A model generated the notes under the pieces. The model saw nothing but the letters and a program-made list of their open reading frames with translations. It made no database searches and was not told where the DNA came from. Below, in pieces: positions 8,555 to 17,130 of a stretch of 64,000 bases of DNA. The stretch is from Dehalococcoidia bacterium (GTDB taxonomy: Bacteria; Chloroflexota; Dehalococcoidia; SpSt-223). The stretch's first letter is position 1. Every line of letters begins with the position of its first letter. A program made the translations under genes and the position numbers. The DNA is taken from positions 236,145 to 300,144 of the forward strand of contig JANWZD010000002.1 in the NCBI GenBank assembly GCA_025054935.1, read 5' to 3'.

Positions 8555-9912
8555 GCGACCAGCGAGCCGAACTGCGAAAACTGCCGAGTGTCGATGCCCT
8601 GCTGCGCTCTCCTGATCTTGCGGGCGCGCGCGCCGCCCTCGGCGATCAGCTTCTGGCCGATCTCGCCCGGGACGCTCTCGCCGCCGCCCGCGACGCGATT
8701 CAGCGCGGAGCGCCGGCGCCGTCGGCTGAGCGCTTGCTCGAAACGATCCTTGCGCGCGCTGCGCCGCTGATTGATGGCCCCCTCATTCCCGTGATCAATG
8801 CGAGCGGGGTGATCCTCCATACCAACCTCGGCCGCGCCCCCCTTGCGGCAGATGCGGCCGCCGCCGCGCTCGCAGTGGCGCAGGGGTACAGCAATCTCGA
8901 ATTCGACCTCGCCGCCGGCACGCGCGGCGTGCGAGACCGCCATGTCGAGTGGCTGCTCTGTCAGGTCACGGGCGCGGAGGCGGCGCTCGCAGTCAACAAC
9001 AATGCTGCGGCGGTCCTGCTTGCGCTCTCCGCGCTTGCGGCCGGCCGCGAGGTGATCGTTTCGCGAGGGCAGGCAGTGGAGATCGGGGGAGGGTTCCGCA
9101 TTCCCGATGTGCTGCGGCAGAGCGGCGCGACACTGGTCGAGGTGGGGACAACCAACCGGACCTATCTCGACGACTATGCGGGCGCGATCACGGCCGAGAC
9201 GGCGGCGCTCCTGCGGGTGCACCGCAGCAATTTTGCCCTCATCGGCTTTATTCATGAGGTGGACGTCCGAGAGCTCGCCGCCCTCGCCGAGCGGCATGGG
9301 CTATGCCTGATCGACGACCTCGGCAGCGGCTGCCTGATCGACACGCGGCGGTACGGCCTTGCCGCTGAGCCGACCGTCCAGGAGAGTGTGGCGGCTGGCG
9401 CCGGGATCGTCTGCTTTTCCGGGGACAAGCTGCTCGGCGGGCCGCAGGCGGGGCTGATCGTCGGCCGGAAGGTCTGGGTCGAGCGGCTGCGGCGTCATCC
9501 CCTTGCCCGGGCGGTGCGCATCGACAAGATCACGCTCGCCGCACTCCTCGCGACCCTGCGCCACTATGTGCGCGGCGATGCGGAGGAGACGATCCCGGTG
9601 TGGCAAATGATCGCGGCTCCTCTCGAGACGCTCACTGAGCGGGCGCAGCGCCTCGCTGCCGCACTAGGGGGAAGCGTTGTGCCCGGGCGCTCGGCCGTGG
9701 GCGGCGGCAGCTTGCCGGGCCAGACGCTCGAAACACGGCTGGTCGCGCTGCCCGACCCTGACCCGCACGCGCTCGCAGCGCGGCTGCGCGCCGGCCGCCC
9801 CCCGGTCATCGGGCGCATCGAGGACGACCGTCTTCTCCTCGATCTTCGGACGGTGCTCAGTGCGCAAGAGCCCGCCCTGATTGCTGCAGTCCGCGCAGCG
9901 CGTCAGTCGTAG
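8551..9912 (+). CDS. selA: L-seryl-tRNA(Sec) selenium transferase
   Basis: PLP enzyme that converts Ser-tRNA(Sec) to selenocysteinyl-tRNA(Sec) using selenophosphate. The protein has 453 residues, full length for bacterial SelA. Diagnostic stretches: PVINASGVILHTNLGRAPL, AVNNNAAAVLL, SRGQAVEIGGGFRIP, VGTTNRTY, LIDDLGSGCL, and the PLP-lysine motif FSGDKLLGGPQAG with Lys about 293. The GTG start overlaps the HD-GYP stop. selB, selD and tRNA(Sec) are not in the window. Its presence is functional support for reading the TGA at 17575 as selenocysteine. The 3' end overlaps convergent ftsK by 10 bases. Confidence 0.95.
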   Translation: MSDQRAELRKLPSVDALLRSPDLAGARAALGDQLLADLARDALAAARDAIQRGAPAPSAERLLETILARAAPLIDGPLIPVINASGVILHTNLGRAPLAADAAAAALAVAQGYSNLEFDLAAGTRGVRDRHVEWLLCQVTGAEAALAVNNNAAAVLLALSALAAGREVIVSRGQAVEIGGGFRIPDVLRQSGATLVEVGTTNRTYLDDYAGAITAETAALLRVHRSNFALIGFIHEVDVRELAALAERHGLCLIDDLGSGCLIDTRRYGLAAEPTVQESVAAGAGIVCFSGDKLLGGPQAGLIVGRKVWVERLRRHPLARAVRIDKITLAALLATLRHYVRGDAEETIPVWQMIAAPLETLTERAQRLAAALGGSVVPGRSAVGGGSLPGQTLETRLVALPDPDPHALAARLRAGRPPVIGRIEDDRLLLDLRTVLSAQEPALIAAVRAARQS

Positions 9913-12044
9913 AGCCCCGCTGAGACAGCCCGCCGGCTGTCGGGCGGCTCGAGGGTTCCCTCTTCCTCGAGGGCGTCGAGAAGGCGCGCGGCGCGGTTGT
10001 AGCCGATCCGCAGGCGGCGTTGCAGAAAAGAAGCGGAAACGCGCCCGTGCTCTTCGACAAGACGGCGCGCCTCCTCAAGCAGCGGGTCGCGCTCTCCCTC
10101 GTCGAGCAGTTCCTCCGGCAGATTGACCAATTCGTCCACGTACTGGGGCGGGCGGGCTGCTTTCCACCAGGCGACGATCCGGTCGACCTCCGCGTCGGAG
10201 ACATACACCCCTTGGAGGCGGACCGGCTTAAGCGCATCCGGCGGCGCGTAGAGCATATCTCCCCGGCCGAGCAGCTTTTCCGCGCCCACTTGGTCGAGGA
10301 TCGTGCGCGAGTCGATTGAGGAGCTGACGGCGAAGGCGATCCGCGTCGGCACATTCGCCTTGATCAAGCCGGTGACAACATCGACCGAAGGACGCTGGGT
10401 CGCGATGATCAAGTGGATGCCGGTTGCGCGCGCGAGCTGCGCCAGCCGAACGATGATCCGCTCCACCTCTTCCGAGGCGACCATCATCAGGTCGGCGAGC
10501 TCGTCGATGATGACAACAAGATAGGGAATTGGCTGGGCCCCTTCCTTCACGCGCCGTTGGTTATAGCTTTCGATGTTCCGCGCGCCGGCGTCGGCGAACG
10601 CTTTGTAGCGTTCCTCCATCTCCTTCAGCACCCAGCGCAGAGCGCCCACTACCTTGGCCGGCTCGACAATCACGGGGGCGAGGAGGTGGGGGATGTCGTT
10701 GTAGCCGACCATCTCGACCCGCTTCGGGTCGACCATGATCATCCGCACCTCTTCCGGCGTAGCATGCATCAGCAGCGAGGCGATCATGGCGTTGACGCAG
10801 ACCGACTTCCCGCTTCCGGTCGCCCCCGCGATCAGACAGTGCGGCATGCGGGTCAGGTCGGCGACGACCGGCTTGCCCGCGACATCCTGCCCAAGCGCAA
10901 TTGCCAGCTTGGTCTTCATTCGCAGCCGCTGGAATTGCGGCGACTCAATAACGCGGCGCAGCGAAACGAGGGTCGAGGAGACATTCGGCACTTCGAGCCC
11001 GACGTAGGGCTTGCCGGGCACTGGCGCTTCGATCCGGACACTCGGGACAGCAAGCGCCAACGCGAGGTCGTTGGCAAGTCCGAGGATCCGGCTCACCTTC
11101 ACCCGGACCCGGGAAACCTCCTCAATCCGCACTTTCGGGGCGCCGTTTTTGTCGTAGATCGGCCGTCCCTCCGCGTCGCGCTCCCGCACTTCGCGGGTAC
11201 GGACTTCCCAGCCGGGTTCGACGGCGAACTGCGTCACGCTGGGGCCTTGGTTCACTTCGACCACCTTAGCGTCGACGCCGTACTCGGCGAGGGTAGTTTC
11301 GATCTGTTTCACCCGGCTTTCGATGTCCACAGGCGTGAAGTCAGTCTGCACAGGGGGGTCGAGCAGATCGAGCGGCGGCAGGGAGCCGGCGGGAGCAAAC
11401 GCTGCTTCTATCTTTTGCGAAGACGGCTTTAGCGGCGGCGCAGGGACGATGGCCGCGGCTGGCGCGCGGGCAGGGAGCGGGGAAACACCGCTCTCCTCAG
11501 CAGGAGCGAGGGGAGGCGGCGCAGCTTGGGAGGAGGACGGCAGCCGCTGCCGCATCCGGCGCCACGCCTCCCCGCTGAGGTGTCTGCCGCGACGGAGGAG
11601 CGCCGGCGCGCGCTGGGCGAGCGCGCGCAGCCGCGAGCCGGCCGCCGTTACTGCTCCCCAAGCGCGTGCTGGCCAGCAGGCAGCCCAGGCGAGAACAAGC
11701 AGCGCCCCGAGGCGGAGGACAACGCCCAAATCGACGTCGCCGCCGCCGGCGAGCCAGCGCCCGACATGCCCCCCGCCGCTCACGGTGTCGAGGCGAACCG
11801 CGCCGAGCTGAAGAGCGGGGCGGGTGAGCCCCAGCACGCTATACGCCGCCACCCACAGCGCTATCGCGGCAATGCCAAAGCGAACCGGAAATGGAAACGG
11901 CCACACCGTTCCCGTCCAGAGGGCATAGGCGGCGAGCCCGAGGACACCGGCGACCAGCGGCAGGCCGAGGCCGAAGGCGGCGAAGAGCGCCTGCTGAAAG
12001 CGCGTCCCGACATCCGGCAGATACTGGCCGAAGAGGAACAGCAC
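9903..12044 (-). CDS. ftsK: FtsK/SpoIIIE DNA translocase
   Basis: Membrane-anchored, septum-linked DNA pump that clears chromosomes during division. As written it has 713 residues: two or three N-terminal membrane segments, a Pro-rich linker (about 160-240), the alpha/beta core, the motor with Walker A GATGSGKSVCVNA and Walker B YLVVIIDELADLMM, and a C-terminal gamma winged helix (RRLRIGYNRAARLLDALE). The start is unclear. The GTG at 12044 has no SD and would cut into a hydrophobic helix. The frame stays open upstream to about 12161, where GGGAGGA precedes AGCG and an ATC codon. An AUC start would add 39 residues and complete the first helix. It follows ribonuclease J directly. Confidence 0.88.
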   Translation of the reverse strand: MLFLFGQYLPDVGTRFQQALFAAFGLGLPLVAGVLGLAAYALWTGTVWPFPFPVRFGIAAIALWVAAYSVLGLTRPALQLGAVRLDTVSGGGHVGRWLAGGGDVDLGVVLRLGALLVLAWAACWPARAWGAVTAAGSRLRALAQRAPALLRRGRHLSGEAWRRMRQRLPSSSQAAPPPLAPAEESGVSPLPARAPAAAIVPAPPLKPSSQKIEAAFAPAGSLPPLDLLDPPVQTDFTPVDIESRVKQIETTLAEYGVDAKVVEVNQGPSVTQFAVEPGWEVRTREVRERDAEGRPIYDKNGAPKVRIEEVSRVRVKVSRILGLANDLALALAVPSVRIEAPVPGKPYVGLEVPNVSSTLVSLRRVIESPQFQRLRMKTKLAIALGQDVAGKPVVADLTRMPHCLIAGATGSGKSVCVNAMIASLLMHATPEEVRMIMVDPKRVEMVGYNDIPHLLAPVIVEPAKVVGALRWVLKEMEERYKAFADAGARNIESYNQRRVKEGAQPIPYLVVIIDELADLMMVASEEVERIIVRLAQLARATGIHLIIATQRPSVDVVTGLIKANVPTRIAFAVSSSIDSRTILDQVGAEKLLGRGDMLYAPPDALKPVRLQGVYVSDAEVDRIVAWWKAARPPQYVDELVNLPEELLDEGERDPLLEEARRLVEEHGRVSASFLQRRLRIGYNRAARLLDALEEEGTLEPPDSRRAVSAGLYD

Positions 12045-12179
12045 CGCGGTCGCCGTGAGGACGAGCGCTCCGCCGACCCAGCGGCGGAGCGGACCGAGCC
12101 GCAGCCGAAAACGAGGACGGGAGACGCGGGGCGGCGCGCGCCTTCCCTTACGCCGCGCGATCGCTTCCTCCCTTTGCCA

Positions 12180-13838
12180 TCACACCTCGACCACGATGGG
12201 CAGGATCATCGGCCGCTGCCGCGTTTGCTCCCAGATAAAGCGCCCCAGCACCTCGCGCGCGCGCGACGTCACCGTCTTCCATTCCGAGCGATGCGGTTCG
12301 AACTCGTGCCGCAGTTCCTCGGCCACGACCTCGCGCGCTTTTTCGATCAGATTGGCGAGATTGCCGGGATAGACAAAGCCCCGCGACAGAATGTCAGGCT
12401 CGTCGACGAGACGCGATGTCTGGCGGTCAATCTCGAAGACGACGACGAGGATCCCGTCGGAGGCCAGCTGGCGCCGGTCGCGCAGGATTACGTTTGTCAC
12501 GTCGCCGACCCCGAGGCCATCGACATACACCTCATTGATCGGCAGCCGGTCGACAACGGTCGCTCCCCGCTCGTCAATCTCCAGCACTTCTCCATCCTCG
12601 AGGATGAAGATCTGCTCGTCTTGGAGCCCGACCGCCTGCGCGAGCTTCGCGTGCTGTACCAGCATCCGATACTCGCCGTGGATAGGAACGAAGTACTTCG
12701 GGCGGGTCAGATTGAGCATCATCTTCAGCTCTTCCTGACTGGCATGGCCCTGGACGTGGATCTCACTGACCCGACTATAGAGAACTTCGGCCCCCTGCTT
12801 GAAGAGGTTATCGATCGTCCGGTTGATCAGGGTCTCGTTGCCGGGAATGGGGGTCGCCGAGATGATGACCGTATCCCCGGGCACGATCGTGATCAGCCGA
12901 TGCTCGCGCGTTGCCATCCGCGCAAGGGAGGACATCGGCTCGCCTTGGCTGCCGGTCGTAATGATCGCCAGCTCGCGGCCGTGGTAGCGGCTGAGGTCTT
13001 CCGGCCGGATGAGGGTGCCGGGCGGCGCAGAGAGGTAGCCGAGCTCGAGCGCCATCTGAACATTCTGCTCCATGCTCCGGCCGATAACGGCGACCTTGCG
13101 GTTGGTCCGGACGGCGGCGTCGATCACCTGCTGGATGCGCGCGATAAGGGAGGCGAAGGTGGCGACGATGATCCGGCCGGGCGCTTCGTGAAACACGTTC
13201 AGGAGCGCGCGCGACACCACCTGCTCGGAAGGCGTATAGCCCGGCCGCTCGGCGTAGGTGGAGTCGGAGCACAGCACGAGCACCCCTTCGTCGCCGAGAC
13301 GGGCGATCCGCGCAAAGTCTGCCGGCATGCCGTCGACCGGCGTATGGTCAAATTTGAAGTCGCCGGTGTGGACAATCAGGCCGAGCGGCGTCCGGATCGC
13401 TAGGCCGACCGAATCCGGAATGCTGTGGTTGACGCGGAACGGCTCGACTTGGCACTCGCCGAAGGTGATGCGGTCGCCGGGCCCATACTCGAACACCTGC
13501 ACGTCGTCCTGGAGCCGGTGCTCGCGCAGCCTGACACGGATAAGGCCGGCCGCCAGCCGCGTCGCCCAGATTGGCGTGCCTCTGAGCCGCGGCAGCACGT
13601 AGGGGATCGCGCCGATGTGATCTTCGTGGCCGTGCGTGATCAGGATCGCCCGGAGGCGGTCGCGGTGCTCCTGCAGGTAGGCGGTGTCGGGGATGACGAG
13701 ATCAATGCCGAGCATCTCCTCTTCGGGGAATTGCAGGCCGCAATCGACCACCAGGAGGTCGGTGCCGGTGTCGATCGCCATCATGTTCTTGCCAATCTCG
13801 CCGAGCCCGCCGAGGGGGATGAGTCGTAGCGCCCTCAC
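12180..13838 (-). CDS. rnj: Ribonuclease J
   Basis: Metallo-beta-lactamase/beta-CASP ribonuclease with 5'-3' exonuclease and endonuclease activity in mRNA decay and rRNA processing. The protein has 552 residues, the usual length. Seen: N-terminal LIPLGGLGEIGKNM, metal motif ITHGHEDHIGAIPYVLP, VHTGDFKFD, the beta-CASP region with STYAERPGYTPSE, GRSMEQNVQMA and TGSQGEPMSSLARM, and VPIHGEYRML. GTG start with GGAGG upstream and a TATACT -10 box about 30 bases before it. The stop overlaps an ATG (TGATG) that begins only a 10-codon frame, just before ftsK. Confidence 0.94.
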   Translation of the reverse strand: MRALRLIPLGGLGEIGKNMMAIDTGTDLLVVDCGLQFPEEEMLGIDLVIPDTAYLQEHRDRLRAILITHGHEDHIGAIPYVLPRLRGTPIWATRLAAGLIRVRLREHRLQDDVQVFEYGPGDRITFGECQVEPFRVNHSIPDSVGLAIRTPLGLIVHTGDFKFDHTPVDGMPADFARIARLGDEGVLVLCSDSTYAERPGYTPSEQVVSRALLNVFHEAPGRIIVATFASLIARIQQVIDAAVRTNRKVAVIGRSMEQNVQMALELGYLSAPPGTLIRPEDLSRYHGRELAIITTGSQGEPMSSLARMATREHRLITIVPGDTVIISATPIPGNETLINRTIDNLFKQGAEVLYSRVSEIHVQGHASQEELKMMLNLTRPKYFVPIHGEYRMLVQHAKLAQAVGLQDEQIFILEDGEVLEIDERGATVVDRLPINEVYVDGLGVGDVTNVILRDRRQLASDGILVVVFEIDRQTSRLVDEPDILSRGFVYPGNLANLIEKAREVVAEELRHEFEPHRSEWKTVTSRAREVLGRFIWEQTRQRPMILPIVVEV

Positions 13839-13868
13839 TGTCTCTCTGCCTCCAGCTAGATACTGCGG

Positions 13869-13874
13869 AGTATA
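13869..13874 (-). promoter_or_regulatory. -10 box for ribonuclease J
   Basis: TATACT on the minus strand about 30 bases before the GTG start; no good -35 seen. Confidence 0.45.
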
Positions 13875-13939
13875 GCCCCGCTTGCCGTTTCATCAGCCGC
13901 GCCGTATCGTTCTGGTGTATCCAATTGCGGGAGAGCGGC

Positions 13940-14599
13940 GTGCGCATCGACTTGCACGTCCACACTGTTCGCGGCAGCTCGGACAGCGCGCTTCGGCTTG
14001 AGGAGTTGATCGAGCATGCGCGGCGGGCTGGGCTCGACGGCGTGGGGATCACCGAGCATAACACCTATTGGCGCGACCCGAGCTGGGATGAACAGGCGGC
14101 TCGGGCGGGGCTGACAATCTTCCACGGCATGGAGATCTCAACCGACTGCGGCCACATTCTCGCCTTCGGAATTGAGGGCTATGTCTCGGGCATTCACAAG
14201 GCGGCTGTGCTCCGCGAGGTTGCCGACCGCTGCGGAGCGGTCTTGATTGCGGCGCATCCCTTTCGCCGAATTTTCGAGCGAGGACCGCACGTCCACAACC
14301 TGCTGAAACTGCGCAATCCGACGATCGCCGAGGCGGCGGCGCATCCGGTCTTCCGGCTTGTCGACGCGATCGAGGTCGCCAATGGGGGAACGCTAGAAGA
14401 GGAGAATGCGTTCGCTGTCGAAGTTGCCCGCTATCTCGGCTTGCCGGTAACGGGCGGCAGTGATTCGCATTCGGCAAACAGCCTCGGCCATAAGGCAACC
14501 CTCTTTGATGACCCAATCCGGAGCATGCGAGACTTGATCGCGGCGATTAAGGAGGGACGTGGACGTCCCGTCGACCGGCTGCTGCTCGTGGGGGCGTAG
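13940..14599 (+). CDS. PHP-domain phosphoesterase-like protein
   Basis: A 219-residue PHP-domain protein. Metal-binding motifs are visible in order: IDLHVHTVRGSSDS at the N terminus, GITEHNTYW, GMEISTDCGHIL, AAHPFRR and VTGGSDSHSANSLG. Stand-alone PHP proteins hydrolyse phosphoesters such as histidinol phosphate or nucleotides; the substrate cannot be chosen from sequence. The GTG at 13940 has GGGAG six bases upstream and places the metal motif at residues 3-10. A TTG at 13925 would add five residues. Divergent from ribonuclease J and followed 11 bases later by an unknown gene. Confidence 0.85.
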   Translation: MRIDLHVHTVRGSSDSALRLEELIEHARRAGLDGVGITEHNTYWRDPSWDEQAARAGLTIFHGMEISTDCGHILAFGIEGYVSGIHKAAVLREVADRCGAVLIAAHPFRRIFERGPHVHNLLKLRNPTIAEAAAHPVFRLVDAIEVANGGTLEEENAFAVEVARYLGLPVTGGSDSHSANSLGHKATLFDDPIRSMRDLIAAIKEGRGRPVDRLLLVGA

Positions 14600-14610
14600 C
14601 AGGGCACAAG

Positions 14611-15075
14611 ATGGAGATCTTCGAGAGGCTGCTCGCCATCTTTCGGCCGCGCATGCCCGGGCCGGATGAGGTTGCTATCCGCTACACCCAAGCAATGCTG
14701 AACGGCGATGCCGAGACAGTGCTTCGGATGAGCGAAGGCGCAGGGCTTCAGTTGAGCCGCGAGACTGTCGCCAAATTTGCTGAGGCCAAGCTCGCGCGCT
14801 GGTTCGGCCGGCTGCGGGCGCTCGATGCGCCGCCCGCCGCTGTGCCGCCTCCGATCCCGCCGGTGCGCCGCTATGTGGTGGGGCGTGTCGCGCTGCCGGA
14901 GAACGCCACCCAAGACTTCCCGATCCTTGCTGTCGGACTCGTTCGCACCAAGCGGCGATGGGCGGTCGTCTCGGTGCGCCCCAATGCCGCCCTGTTCGAC
15001 GACGGAACTGCCGACCCGCCTCTCCCCAGCGAGGTCATCCAGCTCGACGACGAACTCCTCACCGAGCGCGGCTAA
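14611..15075 (+). CDS. Hypothetical protein
   Basis: A 154-residue soluble protein that I do not recognise. The first 40 residues (AIRYTQAMLNGDAETVLRMSEG) resemble the small helical start of NTF2-like proteins, in which a pool of residues is lost with time or stress; a Pro-rich hinge about residues 72-85 separates it from a beta-rich second half with LVRTKRRWAVVSV. No signal peptide or membrane helix. It starts 11 bases after the PHP gene and is probably cotranscribed with it. Possibly NTF2-like, but weak. Confidence 0.6.
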   Translation: MEIFERLLAIFRPRMPGPDEVAIRYTQAMLNGDAETVLRMSEGAGLQLSRETVAKFAEAKLARWFGRLRALDAPPAAVPPPIPPVRRYVVGRVALPENATQDFPILAVGLVRTKRRWAVVSVRPNAALFDDGTADPPLPSEVIQLDDELLTERG

Positions 15076-15083
15076 AAGGACGC

Positions 15084-15103
15084 CGCCTCGAGAAGGCGAG
15101 GCG
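15084..15103. repeat. Inverted repeat between convergent genes
   Basis: A 7-bp perfect stem, CGCCTCG with CGAGGCG, around a 6-base loop, 9 bases after the stop of the gene at 14611. No T-run follows on either strand, so it is not a classical terminator. The rest of the gap to 15248 shows no gene. Confidence 0.4.
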
Positions 15104-15248
15104 AGGGGGCGCATGGGCGCGTCGCCAGTTCACGCCAAGGTCGCCCCGGGTGCGGTTTGCTCGTGCTACGCCCTTGGGTGCCTGCGTGAGGGTCGCGCGC
15201 TGACTGCCCCGCCGGTGAGGGCGCGGCTCGCGTCCGAGACGCGCCGCG

Positions 15249-16019
15249 CTACCGGATCAGCCGCCGCCGCATCAGCACTATCGCAATGATGCTGAAACTG
15301 ACAGCGGCAACGCCCAAGAAGGCGAGGTCGATGACCGCCTCCCCGCCGAGGCTCCCGCGGTTGAGCGAGCGGGAGAGGTTGGTCACATGCGTCATCGGGA
15401 TGAACCAAGCGAGGATGCGCACCCAGTCGGGAAGGCGATCGAGGGGGAAGAAAACACCGCCGAAGAACAAGCTGGGCGTGAAGTAGAGGCTGAAAAAGTA
15501 GTTAAAGGCGTTGACCGACGGCGCGACCGCAGTAAAGCACAGCCCGATGGCGGCGAAAACAGCGCCTCCGAGGAACGCTACTGGGATCATGCCGAGCGCT
15601 GCCGGCGATTGGGCGAGCCCGAACGCGCCGACGGCGATCAGGAGGGCAGTCGCCGAGATCACGCCTCGCGTCGCTCCCCAGAGGATCTCGCCGACGACAA
15701 TATCGTCGACAGAGAGCGGCGTCGCGAGGATGGCGTCGAACGTTTTCTGGGAGTCGAGCCGGAAGAAGGAGCCGAACGTCGTCTCAAACGTTGCGCCGAA
15801 GAACGCCGACTGGGCGATCAGGCCGGGAGCGAGAAAGACGATGTACTCTTCGCCTCCAAGGGCCACATACGCGCCCATGCCGAAGCCGAAGGCGAGGAGG
15901 GTGATGAACGCCTCGAGGAAGGGGGGCCAGCTTTCGGTGCGCCAGAGGCGGAGAAAGACGTCCCGGTTGCGCTGCCAGACACGCACGGCGCTGAGGGAGA
16001 GATCGAATTTGGAGATCAT
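15249..16019 (-). CDS. ABC-2 type transporter permease (NodJ/DrrB-like)
   Basis: A 256-residue inner-membrane protein with about six hydrophobic segments. Residues in the TTFGSFFRLDSQKTFDAILATPLSVDDIVVGEILWGATRG region and the SLFFGGVFFPLDRLP loop are typical of the NodJ/ABC-2 exporter family. With the ATPase upstream (4-bp ATGA overlap) it forms a complete two-gene exporter. Such pairs export lipo-oligosaccharides, drugs or glycolipids; the cargo cannot be told. Confidence 0.87.
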   Translation of the reverse strand: MISKFDLSLSAVRVWQRNRDVFLRLWRTESWPPFLEAFITLLAFGFGMGAYVALGGEEYIVFLAPGLIAQSAFFGATFETTFGSFFRLDSQKTFDAILATPLSVDDIVVGEILWGATRGVISATALLIAVGAFGLAQSPAALGMIPVAFLGGAVFAAIGLCFTAVAPSVNAFNYFFSLYFTPSLFFGGVFFPLDRLPDWVRILAWFIPMTHVTNLSRSLNRGSLGGEAVIDLAFLGVAAVSFSIIAIVLMRRRLIR

Positions 16020-16927
16020 TCCTGCAAGCTCCGTCCTGCCAGCCGCAGAAAGACATCTTCAAGCGTCGCCGGCCGGCGGATTGCTTCCCGAACTGTGCCG
16101 CGAGGGTGCGGGAAGGGACCGTCCCGCTCGAAGACGTAGACAGCGTCGTCGGTCGCCTCATAGTCGGCTCCCCAGCCGGCGAGCTCCTCGAGAAGCGGGG
16201 GCTGCTCCTCGCGGTCGATCCGAAGCTCGAGAACGCTCTGGCCGACGTAGGTCTCGACGAGCGCGGTTGGTGTCCCTTCAGCGAGGATCGCGCCGCGATC
16301 CATGATGATCACGCGGTCAGCCAGCCGCGCCGCCTCCTCCATATAGTGCGTGGTCAGGATCATTGTCGCGCCGCTCTCCTTCAGTTGGCGGAGCTTTGTC
16401 CAGACGAGGTGGCGTGCCTGGGGGTCAAGCCCGGTCGTCGGCTCATCGAGGAGCAGCAGCCGGGGACGGTTGATCAGGGCGCGCGCGATCGTGAGGCGGC
16501 GCTGCATCCCGCCGGAGAGAGTTGCGACCGAGGCGTTCGCTTTTTCCGTCAACTGGAAAAGCGCGAGCGCCTCGTCCGCGCGCTGCTCCGCCACCTTTTT
16601 CGGGAGGTTGTAGTAGCGGGCGTAGGCAAGCAGGTTCTGGCGAACGGAAAGGTCGGGGTCGAGGTTGCTCTCCTGCGGCACGACCCCGATCCGCGACTTC
16701 ACGTGGCGCGGGTGCGTCCGGACATCAAACCCGTCGACGATCAGTTCTCCCGCCGTGACCGGCGACGCGCAGGCGATCATCCGGATCGTGCTCGACTTGC
16801 CGGCGCCGTTGGGACCAAGAAACGCAACACACGCTCCCTCGTACACCGTGAAGTCGATGCCGTTGACGGCGATGAAGTCGCCAAACTGCTTGGTCAGGCG
16901 CCGCGCAATCACCATCGGCTTGCCCAT
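16016..16927 (-). CDS. ABC transporter ATP-binding protein (NodI/DrrA-like)
   Basis: A 303-residue ATPase partner of the permease downstream. Walker A GPNGAGKSST, Q-loop GVVPQESNLDPDLSV, signature LSGGMQRR, Walker B LLLLDEPTTGLDP and the H-loop TTHYMEEA are all intact. The C-terminal 80 residues form the regulatory tail of DrrA/NodI proteins. I chose the ATG at 16927: the frame extends to 17110, but that part is Arg-rich, and a TATAGT -10 box lies at 16949-16954, leaving a short leader. An alternative ATG is at 16915. Confidence 0.9.
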   Translation of the reverse strand: MGKPMVIARRLTKQFGDFIAVNGIDFTVYEGACVAFLGPNGAGKSSTIRMIACASPVTAGELIVDGFDVRTHPRHVKSRIGVVPQESNLDPDLSVRQNLLAYARYYNLPKKVAEQRADEALALFQLTEKANASVATLSGGMQRRLTIARALINRPRLLLLDEPTTGLDPQARHLVWTKLRQLKESGATMILTTHYMEEAARLADRVIIMDRGAILAEGTPTALVETYVGQSVLELRIDREEQPPLLEELAGWGADYEATDDAVYVFERDGPFPHPRGTVREAIRRPATLEDVFLRLAGRSLQE

Positions 16928-16948
16928 GGAAACGGAGAGCACGCTCTG

Positions 16949-16954
16949 ACTATA
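16949..16954 (-). promoter_or_regulatory. -10 box for the NodI/NodJ-like exporter
   Basis: TATAGT on the minus strand, 22 bases before the ATG at 16927. No recognisable -35. Confidence 0.35.
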
Positions 16955-17097
16955 GCTGACCGCGGCGCGGGCGACCGGCAGCGTTCGCCTCGGTCGGCGG
17001 CGCTTCTGGCCGGAGAGACGGCGTGGAGAGCGCCTCCTGGGCGCAGCCCATCGGCTCCGCAGCGGAGGCTGCGGCCCGGCGCTGTTCGGCGAGAGGC

Positions 17098-17103
17098 TAT
17101 ACT
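17098..17103 (+). promoter_or_regulatory. -10 box for the disulfide oxidoreductase gene
   Basis: TATACT preceded by GC, 28 bases before the ATG at 17131. No clear -35. Confidence 0.45.
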
Positions 17104-17130
17104 TGGCCAAGAAGTGGAATGGAGACCTTA

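Noticed and set aside
11526-13403. A 625-residue plus-strand open frame
   Set aside because: Antisense to ribonuclease J and the ftsK start, with shadow composition and no recognisable motif.
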